The notes below the pieces were generated by a model. The model ran no database searches and was not told the DNA's origin. It saw only the letters and a list, made by a program, of their open reading frames with translations. A DNA stretch of 64,000 bases. Origin: Couchioplanes caeruleus (GTDB taxonomy: Bacteria > Actinomycetota > Actinomycetes > Mycobacteriales > Micromonosporaceae). A program made the position numbers and the translations under genes. The stretch is from assembly GCF_003751945.1 (NCBI RefSeq), contig NZ_RJKL01000001.1:1922001-1986000 (forward strand). The letters run 5' to 3'. Positions 28,489-36,371 of this stretch are shown here, piece after piece (position 1 is the stretch's first letter; every line of letters starts with the position of its first letter).

Positions 28489-29403
28489 ATGAGACTCGGC
28501 CTCCGGCTCACCACCGCCTCCGCGCTGGCGATCGGCGTGCTCGTGCCGTTCGCCCTGCTCGCCGCGCTCGTGGCGGGCGGCTGGGCACCGCTGCACGAGG
28601 CGGACGCCGGCCTCACCGACACGCTGCACAGGTGGGCGCTGGAACATCCCGGCTGGACCGGCGCCACGGCCTGGTGGACCACCGTCTTCGCCCCCTTTCC
28701 CCTCCGGTTCGCCGCCCTGTTCCTGGTGATCTGGCTCCTCCGCCGGCATGCCCGGCAGACGGCGCTCTGGGTGGTGACCACCATGGCGGTCGGCGGCCTG
28801 CTCGGGGCCCTGCTGAAACTGCTCTTCGGCCGGCATCGTCCCGACCTGCTCGACCCGGTCGCACGGGCGACCGGTTTCTCGTTCCCCTCCGGCCACGCCC
28901 TCAACGCGACCCTCGCCGCCGGGGTCTTCGTTCTGGTCCTGCTCCCGGTGGTACGCCACCGCCGCCTGCTCTGGGCCGGCGCCATCCTGGTGGCGGCCCT
29001 GACCGGGATCAGCCGGATCATCCTCGGCGTGCACTACGCCAGCGACGTCATCGCCGGCTGGCTCCTCGGCGTAGCACTCCTGGCCGCAACGACGATGGCC
29101 TTCACCCGTCGCGGCCTCGGGTCCATCGTGGACCGGGGACTCACCCCCGACGACGCAGAGCAGAGGCCCGAGACGTCGAAGCACAGGTCGGTGGACCAGG
29201 GACTCGCTTCCCACACGCCGCAGAGGCCCGAGACGTCGAAGCGCAGCTCGGTGGACCAGGGACTCGCTTCTCCCACGCCGCAGAGGGCCGAGACGTCGAT
29301 GCTCGGGTCGCCGGTCCGCCCAGAGCCCGCGTGCTCCGACGGCGGGCCGCGGAGCCGAGAAGACCTGCGGCCGCGCGGTGGCCCGAGCGGAAGCGGAAGG
29401 TAG
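28489..29403 (+). CDS. PAP2-family membrane phosphatase with repetitive C-terminal tail
   Basis: A 304-residue protein; ATG at 28489 has TAGGA upstream. The three PAP2 motifs are intact: K-L-L-F-G-R-H-R-P (about residue 108), F-P-S-G-H-A (about 129) and S-R-I-I-L-G-V-H-Y-A-S-D (about 172), within six membrane helices. Such enzymes dephosphorylate lipid phosphates such as undecaprenyl or phosphatidic acid phosphates. The catalytic unit ends near residue 210; the remaining 90 residues are hydrophilic and contain near-identical 20-residue repeats beginning QRPETSK and ending GLAS-TP. This tail is encoded by 60-bp DNA repeats and may be a recent acquisition by readthrough into a repeat array. Confidence 0.88.
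   Translation: MRLGLRLTTASALAIGVLVPFALLAALVAGGWAPLHEADAGLTDTLHRWALEHPGWTGATAWWTTVFAPFPLRFAALFLVIWLLRRHARQTALWVVTTMAVGGLLGALLKLLFGRHRPDLLDPVARATGFSFPSGHALNATLAAGVFVLVLLPVVRHRRLLWAGAILVAALTGISRIILGVHYASDVIAGWLLGVALLAATTMAFTRRGLGSIVDRGLTPDDAEQRPETSKHRSVDQGLASHTPQRPETSKRSSVDQGLASPTPQRAETSMLGSPVRPEPACSDGGPRSREDLRPRGGPSGSGR
29161..29310. repeat. 60-bp tandem repeats at the 3' end of the PAP2 gene
   Basis: Two full units (29161-29220 and 29221-29280) are over 90% identical, a third half unit runs to about 29310, and a diverged partial unit precedes them (about 29126-29160). Both strands are open across the array. Confidence 0.9.
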
Positions 29404-29433
29404 GCTGTCCTAACTTCGAGAGCGGGGTGGGAC

Positions 29434-30138
29434 GTGGCGGAACCGGAGTCGCTGGCCGAGGTGCTGGGCGGGCGCCGGGCCGCCCTCGACGCGACCGTGC
29501 CGCCCGTCGTGTTCGTCGGTGGCTGGCTGGCCGGGGGACGCTCGATCTGGGTCGGTGCGGGGGCCGCTCTGGTGGCTGCCCTGGTCGTCGCCGGGATGCG
29601 GCTGCGGCAGGGCGACCGTCCGCGGGCCGTGCTCGTCGGGTTGCTCGGCGTGTGCGTCGCGGCGCTGGTCGCCTTGCGGACCGGACGGGCCGAGGATTTC
29701 TTCCTGCTGCAGATCGTCAGCAATGCCGCGAGCGCTTTGCTGTGGGCGGTCAGCATCGTGATCCGGTGGCCGCTGCTGGGTCTGGTCGTCGGGGCGGTGC
29801 TCGGGCAGAAGACGCGGTGGCGGCGCGATCCTGACCTGCTCCGGGCGTACGGACGCGGCAGTTGGATCTGGGTCTTGCAGTATGTCGTGCGGCTAGCGGT
29901 CTTCGTGCCGCTGTGGGCCGCCCATGCCGTGGTGGCGCTCGGGGTCGCGCGGGCCGTGCTGACCTGGCCGCTGGTCGCCGCGTGTCTGGCGGTGAGCTGG
30001 TGGGTGATCCGGCGCAGCCTGCCCGGCGACCATCCGGGGCTGCGGCATCCGCGGACCGGCGAACCCGCGACCGCCACCGTTGCGGACCGGGAAGCGCCGG
30101 GCGGGTCAGCTCCGGCCGGTGCTGACCATCTCGGGTGA
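29434..30138 (+). CDS. DUF3159-family membrane protein
   Basis: A 234-residue protein with a GTG start after GGGGTGG. Five to six hydrophobic segments lie between residues 22 and 195. Recognisable family features are the opening LAEVLGGRRAALDATVPPVV, the middle I-V-I-R-W-P-L-L-G-L-V-V-G segment and the D-P-D-L-L-R-A-Y block, which lead me to DUF3159, a family of actinobacterial membrane proteins of unknown function. Its last 33 bases overlap the decayed glycosyltransferase on the other strand, an overlap that an intact neighbour would not normally need. Confidence 0.8.
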   Translation: MAEPESLAEVLGGRRAALDATVPPVVFVGGWLAGGRSIWVGAGAALVAALVVAGMRLRQGDRPRAVLVGLLGVCVAALVALRTGRAEDFFLLQIVSNAASALLWAVSIVIRWPLLGLVVGAVLGQKTRWRRDPDLLRAYGRGSWIWVLQYVVRLAVFVPLWAAHAVVALGVARAVLTWPLVAACLAVSWWVIRRSLPGDHPGLRHPRTGEPATATVADREAPGGSAPAGADHLG

Positions 30139-30567
30139 GTCGATGTCGCCGCCGAAGCCCTCGCGGTGCATCGTGCCCCACACCGCCGTGCGGCCACGCC
30201 AGGCGCCGAGGACGCCGGCGACCTGCCAGAAGGCGAGCAGTTGGCGGTAGCCGAAGTTCTCCAGGACGGCCGCCAGCTCGACGAACCACCACGACCTCGT
30301 AGCGCGGGTAGCGCAGCGCGGTCATCGCCCGGACCGCGGCGACGATGCCGGCGCCCTCGTTGTGCGCGGGGACGATCACCGACACCGGCACGGTCCGCGG
30401 GGCTGCGGAACATCGTCGGCGCCGGCGAACGGGATGCGCCGTAGATGCCTGCCGAACTCGAGGCCGGCCAGCGCGATCAGCACCAGGTAGCTGCTGTTGA
30501 GTGCGATGAAGTACCCGAAGATCGCCAGGTCGGTGTAGCGCAGCGCCTCGCGCACCACCTCCGTCAC
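30106..30567 (-). pseudogene. Remnant of a family 2 glycosyltransferase
   Basis: Starts with GTG at 30565-30567 overlapping the HEAT remnant stop (GTGA). The first frame gives a membrane helix and GT2 leader (TDLAIFGYFIALNSSYLVLI, LEFGRHLRRIPFAG). Around 30400 the frame shifts and continues as PVSVIVPAHNEGAGIVAAVR and YPRYEVVVV, the start of a GT2 catalytic domain. Near 30290 nearly the whole catalytic domain is missing and a third frame encodes the C-terminal part (FVELAAVLENFGYRQLLAFW, GAWRGRTAVWGTMHREGF) to a TGA at 30106-30108. One frameshift plus a large internal deletion make it non-functional. Confidence 0.82.
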
Positions 30568-31072
30568 CGTGCGGCTCCGACCCGCTCGTCGCTGCGCACC
30601 TCGGCGAGCGCGAGCGCCTCCTCGGCGTGCGAGGCCGCCGCCGACCGCTGGTCGTGCGCGCCCATCCCCGCGGCCTGGGCCGCCGCCCGGTCTGCCGCGA
30701 TGACGTCGCGCTGGGCTTCGAGGCCGGCGGGGCCGCTGCGGCGCAGCGCGTGCGCGGCCTCGTGGGCGACCTGGAACGCATCGTCGCCTAGCAGGTTCAC
30801 CAGCGGCCTCGCCGCGGAGCTTGCCGAGCAGCGCCAGGGCGTGCGGTTCGGCGGCACGCCAAGCGTCGTCGGGGATGGCCACGAGCTCGTCGCCGCCCTC
30901 CTCGCCGTTGTCGGCCACGAAGGCGAGCAGCGCCTTGCGGGGCGGGGGGGGCGAGCCGGGCGCGCTTCTACTGGCGTACGCGGCGGGTCACGCGCACGAC
31001 GATGATGCCGGCGGCGGTCACGGCGACCACGGCGGCGAGGATCGCGATGACGACCGTGAACAGGCCCAGCAT
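30564..31072 (-). pseudogene. Remnant of a membrane-anchored HEAT-repeat-like protein
   Basis: Begins with ATG at 31070-31072, sharing one base with the regulator stop. It encodes a membrane helix (MLGLFTVVIAILAAVVAVTA, then GIIVVRVTRRVRQ) and stops at an in-frame TAG (30968-30970). The following sequence continues as helical HEAT-like repeats (ALLAFVADNGEEGGDELVAI, DDAWRAAEPHALALLGKLRG) in a frame reached by a shift at the G8 tract 30944-30951. A second shift near 30805 leads to PLVNLLGDDAFQVAHEAAHA and a stop at 30564-30566. A nonsense codon and two frameshifts indicate decay. The 34-residue first piece could still be translated. The HEAT label is tentative. Confidence 0.72.
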
Positions 31073-31446
31073 CACCGGGCCACCCGCGCGAGCGCGGCCT
31101 CCACGCGTTCCAGCAGTTCCCGCGGGCTGAACGGCTTCACGACATAGTCGGTGGCGCCGGCCGCGTACCCCTGCTCGAGGTCCTGGGGCCGCGAGCGGGC
31201 GGTCAGCATGATGATCGGTACGTCGGCGGTCAGCGGCCCGGCGCGCAGCTCGCGGCAGACCTCGATGCCCGACATGCACGGCATGCGGACGTCGAGCAGG
31301 ACCAGGTCCGGCGGCTGCGCCCGGACCGCGCGGAGCGCGGAGACCCCGTCGGCCACGGCGACGACGTCCAAGCCCCCTTTTCCGAGTTTGTGCGACACCA
31401 GATGCCGGATGTCCGGGTCGTCCTCGACGAGGAGAATGGTGCTCAT
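31072..31446 (-). CDS. Single-domain response regulator (CheY-like), apparently intact
   Basis: A 124-residue receiver with ATG at 31444-31446. It has the acidic pair in LLVEDDPD, the phosphoacceptor in LVLLDVRMP (about residue 52), the Thr in IMLTARS and the Lys in YVVKPFSP. There is no output domain. Directly upstream of its start is a run of 12 G on the coding strand in place of a normal ribosome site. It is divergent from a broken histidine kinase and upstream of broken HEAT and GT2 genes, so its partners are gone. A paralogue with an intact kinase lies at 41556-41930 (similar KPFSPREL ending). Confidence 0.9.
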   Translation of the reverse strand: MSTILLVEDDPDIRHLVSHKLGKGGLDVVAVADGVSALRAVRAQPPDLVLLDVRMPCMSGIEVCRELRAGPLTADVPIIMLTARSRPQDLEQGYAAGATDYVVKPFSPRELLERVEAALARVAR

Positions 31447-31448
31447 CG

Positions 31449-31460
31449 CCCCCCCCCCCC
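31449..31460. repeat. Homopolymer of 12 C (12 G upstream of the regulator start)
   Basis: Twelve consecutive C on the plus strand, two bases from the ATG of the leftward regulator, occupy the ribosome-binding position. Tracts of this length are prone to slippage, both in cells and in sequencing. Confidence 0.9.
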
Positions 31461-31591
31461 GGATCGTCGGACCGGCCCCTCACCTGCCCAACATATCCGT
31501 TATGTGAGCTTCCCTCGCCGCGAACGGGAGCAAAGCGGCAACCGCCCGCGCCGCCTCTCAATCGCGTTCCGGCGGCTCCGATAGAGGCAAC

Positions 31592-32856
31592 GTGACGTTC
31601 ACCAGGTGGATGCGGGCGGCCGGCCCGCGCGGCACCGCCCTCGCCGCCGCGACGCTCGCCCTCGGGCTGGGCACCGGCGCGGCCGCCACCGCCGGAATCG
31701 CCACCGCCGAACGCGACGCCACGACCGCGGCGCTCACCCTGCGCAGCGCCGGCGTGCACGCCGCCCTCGACACCGCTTTCCAACGGTACGCCGACACGGT
31801 GCACGACATCGCCGCGGCCGCCGCCACCCAGCCCGCCGCCACCCTGTCGCCCACCGTCGCGCGCATCGCCGGCGCCCGGCTCGCCGGAGCGCACCAGGTC
31901 GTGGTCACCGACGCGGCCGGCGGCATCCTGGCCCAGCACACCGTCGACGGCAGCACGCCGCCCCCGCGCACCGCGCTCGACCCGGAGCCGCGCCTGGCCG
32001 AGACCATGCGCCTCGCCGGGAGAACGGCCGCCTCGTCGCCGGGCCGGTGCACGTCCTGCCCGCCGACCGCGGCCTGCCGGCGGCCGGACGGCCCGCCGCG
32101 TTCGATCTGGTCGCGCCCGTGTACGGCACCGGGTTCCGCGGCTGGATCGTGGTCGCCGTCCGCGCACCCGAGCTGCTCCGGGAGTCGCTGCGCACGGCGG
32201 ACGTCACCGGCGTGACCGCCGTCGTCACCGGGACCGCCACCGACGGCCGCTCACACGAGATCGCCCGGTGGACCGGGGACGGCGGCCCGGTGGGCAGCCT
32301 CCGGGACACCGTCGACGTGGAAGTCGCCGGGACCGTGTGGCACGTGCTCGTCCGCCCGACGGCCGCACTGGCCGGCACCGGGCGTACGGTCGCGGCGCCG
32401 CTGACCATGCTCGGCGCGGTCGTCGTCAGCCTGCTGGCCGCCGCGGGACTGCTCGCCGCCGAGGCGGGTCGCAACCGGGCCGCGGCGCGCGCCCGGCGCG
32501 AGGCCGCCGACGCCCGCACGGCCGAAGGTCGGGAGCGCGCGGCGAACGACCGGGCCCGCGCGGCGAACGACGAGGCCCGCGCGGCGCGCGACCAGCTCCT
32601 GGCCGCCGAGGATGCGGTGCGGGAGCGGGAGGCGGAGTTGTCCGGCTTCGCGACCGCGGCCGGCGAGCGTCTACACGCCCCGCTGCACACGATCGCGAGC
32701 GTCACCGAGATGCTCGTGGAGGACGCCGCCGCGCAGCTCGACCAGGCTTCGCGCGAACCCAACCCCGGCGGCGGCAGCATCTTCTGGTTCACGGTCGCCG
32801 CCGCGACCACCGCTCCCGCCCCGGAGACGGAGCTCTTCGCCGCCGACCTCGCCTGA
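31592..32856 (+). pseudogene. Remnant of a CHASE-type sensor histidine kinase
   Basis: Opens with a GTG and a signal-anchor helix (GTALAAATLALGLGTGAAAT), then a CHASE-like extracellular region to about residue 140. Near 32020 the frame shifts by one; the continuation (GRLVAGPVHVLPADRGLPAA, APVYGTGFRGWIVVAVRAPE) includes the second helix and a long coiled coil (AADARTAEGRERAANDRARA). The dimerisation helix reads ELSGFATAAGERLHAPLHTI, where family members have His-Asp in place of Glu-Arg, so the phosphorylatable His is lost. Sequence then jumps directly to PGGGSIFWFTV, the last strand of a HATPase domain: the N, G1 and G2 boxes are deleted. Three independent lesions mark it as dead. Confidence 0.85.
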
Positions 32857-32877
32857 GGCGTCGACGTCGCCGCGAAA

Positions 32878-32883
32878 TATGAT
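32878..32883 (+). promoter_or_regulatory. -10 element implying a leaderless mRNA for the YciI-like gene
   Basis: TATGAT ends seven bases before the ATG at 32890, which puts the transcription start on the start codon. No ribosome binding site is visible. Confidence 0.5.
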
Positions 32884-32889
32884 CTTGAA

Positions 32890-33174
32890 ATGTTCGTGGT
32901 GACACTGACCTACCGCACCGACCTCACCCAGATCGACGAAGCGCTTCAAGATCACGTCGCCTGGCTGGATCAGCAGTATGCGGACGGGGTGTTCATCGCC
33001 TCCGGCCCTCGGGTGCCCCGGGTCGGCGGCGTGATCCTGGCCCGGAACCTCTCCCGGGAAGACCTCGAGCGCAGGCTCGCGACGGATCCTTTCCACCAGC
33101 GCGGCCTCGCCGACTATGCGGTGACGGAGTTCGTTCCCGCCCGCACGGCCGAAGGGTTCGCACATCTGAAGTAG
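32890..33174 (+). CDS. YciI-family protein
   Basis: A 94-residue protein of the YciI/ferredoxin-like fold: MFVVTLTYRTDLTQIDEALQ, then the conserved H in LQDHVAWLDQQYADGVF, a G-P-R-V-P-R-V-G-G loop and DPFHQRGLADYAVTEFVP at the C-terminus, where the family has D-P-F. Related small proteins act as dehalogenase-like or muconolactone-isomerase-like enzymes, but most have no known function. The His-Asp pair thought to be functional in YciI seems retained. It stands alone after the dead kinase and probably uses a leaderless transcript. Confidence 0.88.
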   Translation: MFVVTLTYRTDLTQIDEALQDHVAWLDQQYADGVFIASGPRVPRVGGVILARNLSREDLERRLATDPFHQRGLADYAVTEFVPARTAEGFAHLK

Positions 33175-33363
33175 GCACCGGCCGCATCTTGTGATTCACG
33201 GCCCGCGCGGCGCCCGGGAGGTCAGCCGGCGCCGGAACGCGCTGTGGATCACGTACCTGTCGCGGCTGTCGGCCATCGGGACGTCTCTCCGTTGCGGTTG
33301 TCGCGAGGGCGGCAGGACGCGCGACAGAGTAGCCATCGCCGTCCACCCACGACCGTGTCGCCA
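33175..33363. other. Intergenic region between the convergent YciI-like and BenE genes
   Basis: No convincing gene. A leftward 26-codon frame (33196-33276) with a weak GAGACG ribosome site is the only candidate and is probably chance. Confidence 0.5.
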
Positions 33364-34560
33364 TCAGCGGCGGCGGGTCACCAGGGCGGTGAGGACGCCG
33401 GCGAGGAGGCCCCAGAAGGCCGAGCCGATGCCGAGCAGGCTCACCCCGGACGCCGTGGCCAGGAACGTCACCAGGGCCGGCTCGCGCCAGCGCTCGTCGG
33501 TCAGGGCGGACGCGAGGGAGCCGCCGATGGTGCCGAGCAGGCCCAGCCCGGCGATGGCCAGCACGAGGACCGCGGGCAGCGCGGTGAGCAGGGCCGCGAC
33601 CGTGGCCCCGAAGAGGCCGACGACCAGGTAGAAGGCTCCGGCCCAGACCGACGCCAGGTAGCGCTGCCGGCGGTCCGGGTGGGCCTGCTCCCCCGTGCAG
33701 ATCGCCGCGGTGATCGCGGCCAGGTTGAGGCCGAAGCAGCCGAACGGGGCCAGCAGCGTGTTGACCGCGCCGGTCCAGCCGATCAACGGCGAGACGGGTA
33801 CCTGATAACCGGCGTTGCGCAGGACCGCGACGCCGGGCAGGTTCTGCGAGGCCATGGTGACCACGAACAGCGGCAGCCCGACGCTGACGATCATCTGGGC
33901 GTCGAACGCGGGCATGGTGAAGACGGGTTCGGCGAGGGCTATGCGTACGGCGCCCGGATGCAGCGAGCCGTCGAGGGTCGCCGCCACCACGCCGACGGCG
34001 AGCGCCACCAGCACCGCGTACCGGGGCAGCCAGCGGCGGCTCGCCAGGTACGCGAGGAACATGGGCAGCACCACGAGCAGGTCGTCGTCGAGGGCCCCGA
34101 ACAGCCCGGTGCCGAACTGGACCAGCACCCCGGCGAGCAGTCCGGAGGCCAGCGGCACCGGCACCCGGTCCATCACCCGTTCGAACCAGCCGGTCAGACC
34201 GCTGAGGGTGATCAGCAGCGCGGAGACGAGGAAGGCCCCGACCGCCTGCGGCATCGTGGCCCCGTCCAGGCCGGTCGCCATCAGGGCGGCGCCGGGGGTC
34301 GACCAGGCGGTGACCACCGGGGCCCGGTAGCGCAGCGACAGGCCGATGCAGGTGACGCCCATGCCGACGCCGAGCGCGAGCATCCACGAGGCGATCTGCC
34401 CGGGAGTGCCACCGGCCGCCTCTGCGGCGGTGAAGACGATCGCGGCCGAACTGGTGACGCCGACCAGCACCGCGACCAGGCCGGCGGTCACGGCCGACGG
34501 CGCCATCACCCGTCCGGCGGCGCGGGCGAGATCGGCGGTCGGCAGGCGGGGCGGCGGCAC
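33364..34560 (-). CDS. BenE-family benzoate/H+ symporter-like transporter
   Basis: A 398-residue permease with about 12 helices and a GTG start. BenE features include AVTAGLVAVLVGVTSSAAIV at helix 1, SWMLALGVGMGVTCIGLSLR, the A-W-S-T-P-G-A-A-L motif near residue 85, MASQNLPGVAVLRNAGYQVP (about 240) and GCFGLNLAAITAAICTG (about 275). BenE imports benzoate with protons in soil bacteria; relatives may carry other aromatic acids. No benzoate catabolic genes are near. It lies 21 bases downstream of a chemoreceptor gene on the same strand, suggesting that sensing and uptake of a carbon source may be coordinated. Confidence 0.9.
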   Translation of the reverse strand: MPPPRLPTADLARAAGRVMAPSAVTAGLVAVLVGVTSSAAIVFTAAEAAGGTPGQIASWMLALGVGMGVTCIGLSLRYRAPVVTAWSTPGAALMATGLDGATMPQAVGAFLVSALLITLSGLTGWFERVMDRVPVPLASGLLAGVLVQFGTGLFGALDDDLLVVLPMFLAYLASRRWLPRYAVLVALAVGVVAATLDGSLHPGAVRIALAEPVFTMPAFDAQMIVSVGLPLFVVTMASQNLPGVAVLRNAGYQVPVSPLIGWTGAVNTLLAPFGCFGLNLAAITAAICTGEQAHPDRRQRYLASVWAGAFYLVVGLFGATVAALLTALPAVLVLAIAGLGLLGTIGGSLASALTDERWREPALVTFLATASGVSLLGIGSAFWGLLAGVLTALVTRRR

Positions 34561-34581
34561 CGGGTGACTCTACTGACCCCG

Positions 34582-36279
34582 TCAGCGGCGGGAGATCAAG
34601 GCCTCCAGCCGCTCCCCCGCGTCGGTCACCCGCGTGGTGAGGTCGGCGACGACGGACTCCTGCTCGGTGGTCAGCTCCTGGGCGTCCGCCGTGGTGTGGT
34701 CGATCGCCGAGATGGTGTCGCTCATCGCGGTCATGATCTCCACGACCGCCGTCACGTGCTGGTTCAGCTCGCCGAGGGTGGCGCTGATCGTCTCGGTGGA
34801 CTCGGCCGTGGTGCCGGCCAGGTTCTTGACCTCGTTGGCCACCACGGCGAAGCCCTGGCCGGCCTCGCCGGCGCGGGCCGCCTCGATGGTGGCGTTGAGC
34901 GCCAGCAGGTTGGTCTGCTTGGCGATCCCGCCGATGAACTGGGCGACCTCGCCGACCTTGAGCAGGCTCTCGTGCAGGGTCCCGACGGCCTGGCTGGCCG
35001 CGGTGTTGTTCTCCAGCAGGCGGCTCGCCGCCAGCCGGGCGTCGCGGACGCGTTCGTCGATGCGCCCGGCCGCCTCGCCTACCGTCGCGGCCCGGTCGGA
35101 CACGTCGCCGAGCTGGCGGGCGACGAAGGCCGACGTCTCGTCGACCAGCGCGCGGGCCTGTTCCTGCGCCTCCCGTTCCGCCGCGCTCTGCCGCTCGTGC
35201 GTCCGCTCGAGCTCCTCCCGGCGTTGCTGCTGCTCGGTCTCCAGGAGGCGGTCACGGTCGGCGATGGTGTCGAGCATGGCGTCGATGGTGCGGCCCAGTG
35301 CGGCGATGTCGTCGCTGCCGGTGGCGTCGACCCGCAACTCGTAGTCGCCCGAGGCGACGATCTGCTCGGTGGTCTGCCGCAACGGGCGGACCCGGCGGCT
35401 CACCGCCCGCCGGCCCGACCAGGCGACCAGCACCACGATCAGCAGGGTGGCGACGGCGATGAAGGCGAACAGCTTGACCGCGGTGCTCGTGGCGGCGGCG
35501 TGGATCGGGCGGCCCTGCACCGACTCGAGGACGAGCCGCTTGCCGTCGACGGTGGCGATGCTCGCGTGCAGCGCGATGCTGTCCCCACTCAGCACGGTGG
35601 TTCCCACGTCGAGGGTGCCGACGAGGCTCGGCAGCGACTGCGTGACCGCATCGCCGCGCGGCTGCTCGGCGACGGTGGTGGGCAGGTTGATCTCCTTGCC
35701 GAACTGCGCCATCCGCTCCGCGCCGAGCCGCTGGATGATCACCAGGCCTCCGGACGACTTGCCCTCGCCGCTGCTGGGGTAGACCGGCAGGCCGCAGAAG
35801 AGGTACATCACGTCGGCGGCGACGACTCCGCAGCGGGCGCTGCCGGCCTCACCTTCGGGGTCGTAGAGGCCGCTGAGCACCGCGGGGTCGATGAGCTGCG
35901 CCGCCGGCCTCTGGAAGCCGTCCGCGCTGAGGGTGCCACCGGTTACCAGCCGGCCGTCACGGCTGACGCCGAGGACGCCGTCATAGTTGCCCCCGCTATC
36001 GGCGGGATCGGAGTAAAAGTCCTCGGCGAAGGTCTCCGCGTCCTCCTTCGCCACGTCCTGGTAGGCGTTGTCCCAGACCGCGTTGGTGGCGCCGAACGTG
36101 ATGAGCAGCCGGGCCTGGGTGTCCAGGCCGATCCGCATCCGGTCGGCGTCCTGCGCCACCTGACGCGCCTCCAGGCCGTCGAACGCGCTGGTCGCCACGT
36201 TGCGCAGCAGCAGGAAGCCGGCGCCGCAGCCCAGGAGCGCGGCGATGACCGGGATGAATCGTCTGAACTTTGCGGGCAC
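34582..36279 (-). CDS. Methyl-accepting chemotaxis protein (CHASE4-HAMP-MCP)
   Basis: A 565-residue receptor from GTG 36277-36279, chosen because the anchor helix ([20 protein letters not shown]) begins a few residues later; an upstream GTG at 36345 and ATG at 36333 are possible but lack ribosome sites. The periplasmic region (about 30-250) has CHASE4-like features ([20 protein letters not shown]). The second helix is near 265-285, followed by HAMP and a long coiled coil. The signalling tip reads [40 protein letters not shown], the MCP hallmark. No methylation-site consensus was checked. It signals to CheA, implying a motile or zoosporic life stage, or an alternative Che-like output. Confidence 0.92.
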   Translation of the reverse strand: MPAKFRRFIPVIAALLGCGAGFLLLRNVATSAFDGLEARQVAQDADRMRIGLDTQARLLITFGATNAVWDNAYQDVAKEDAETFAEDFYSDPADSGGNYDGVLGVSRDGRLVTGGTLSADGFQRPAAQLIDPAVLSGLYDPEGEAGSARCGVVAADVMYLFCGLPVYPSSGEGKSSGGLVIIQRLGAERMAQFGKEINLPTTVAEQPRGDAVTQSLPSLVGTLDVGTTVLSGDSIALHASIATVDGKRLVLESVQGRPIHAAATSTAVKLFAFIAVATLLIVVLVAWSGRRAVSRRVRPLRQTTEQIVASGDYELRVDATGSDDIAALGRTIDAMLDTIADRDRLLETEQQQRREELERTHERQSAAEREAQEQARALVDETSAFVARQLGDVSDRAATVGEAAGRIDERVRDARLAASRLLENNTAASQAVGTLHESLLKVGEVAQFIGGIAKQTNLLALNATIEAARAGEAGQGFAVVANEVKNLAGTTAESTETISATLGELNQHVTAVVEIMTAMSDTISAIDHTTADAQELTTEQESVVADLTTRVTDAGERLEALISRR

Positions 36280-36358
36280 GGAAGGCCTGTCGGCAGGCGG
36301 TACGGGACAGATGAGCGGAGAAGAGGCTCCCATGACGCGACTCACGTCCGGCGAGGCC

Positions 36359-36364
36359 TAGGCT
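36359..36364 (+). promoter_or_regulatory. -10 element implying a leaderless aminotransferase mRNA
   Basis: TAGGCT ends seven bases before the ATG at 36372. No ribosome binding site intervenes, so transcription probably starts on the start codon. Confidence 0.5.
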
Positions 36365-36371
36365 CGAGCGT

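Noticed and set aside
33196..33276. 26-codon leftward frame between YciI-like and BenE genes
   Set aside because: Short, basic, with a weak ribosome site and no supporting context.
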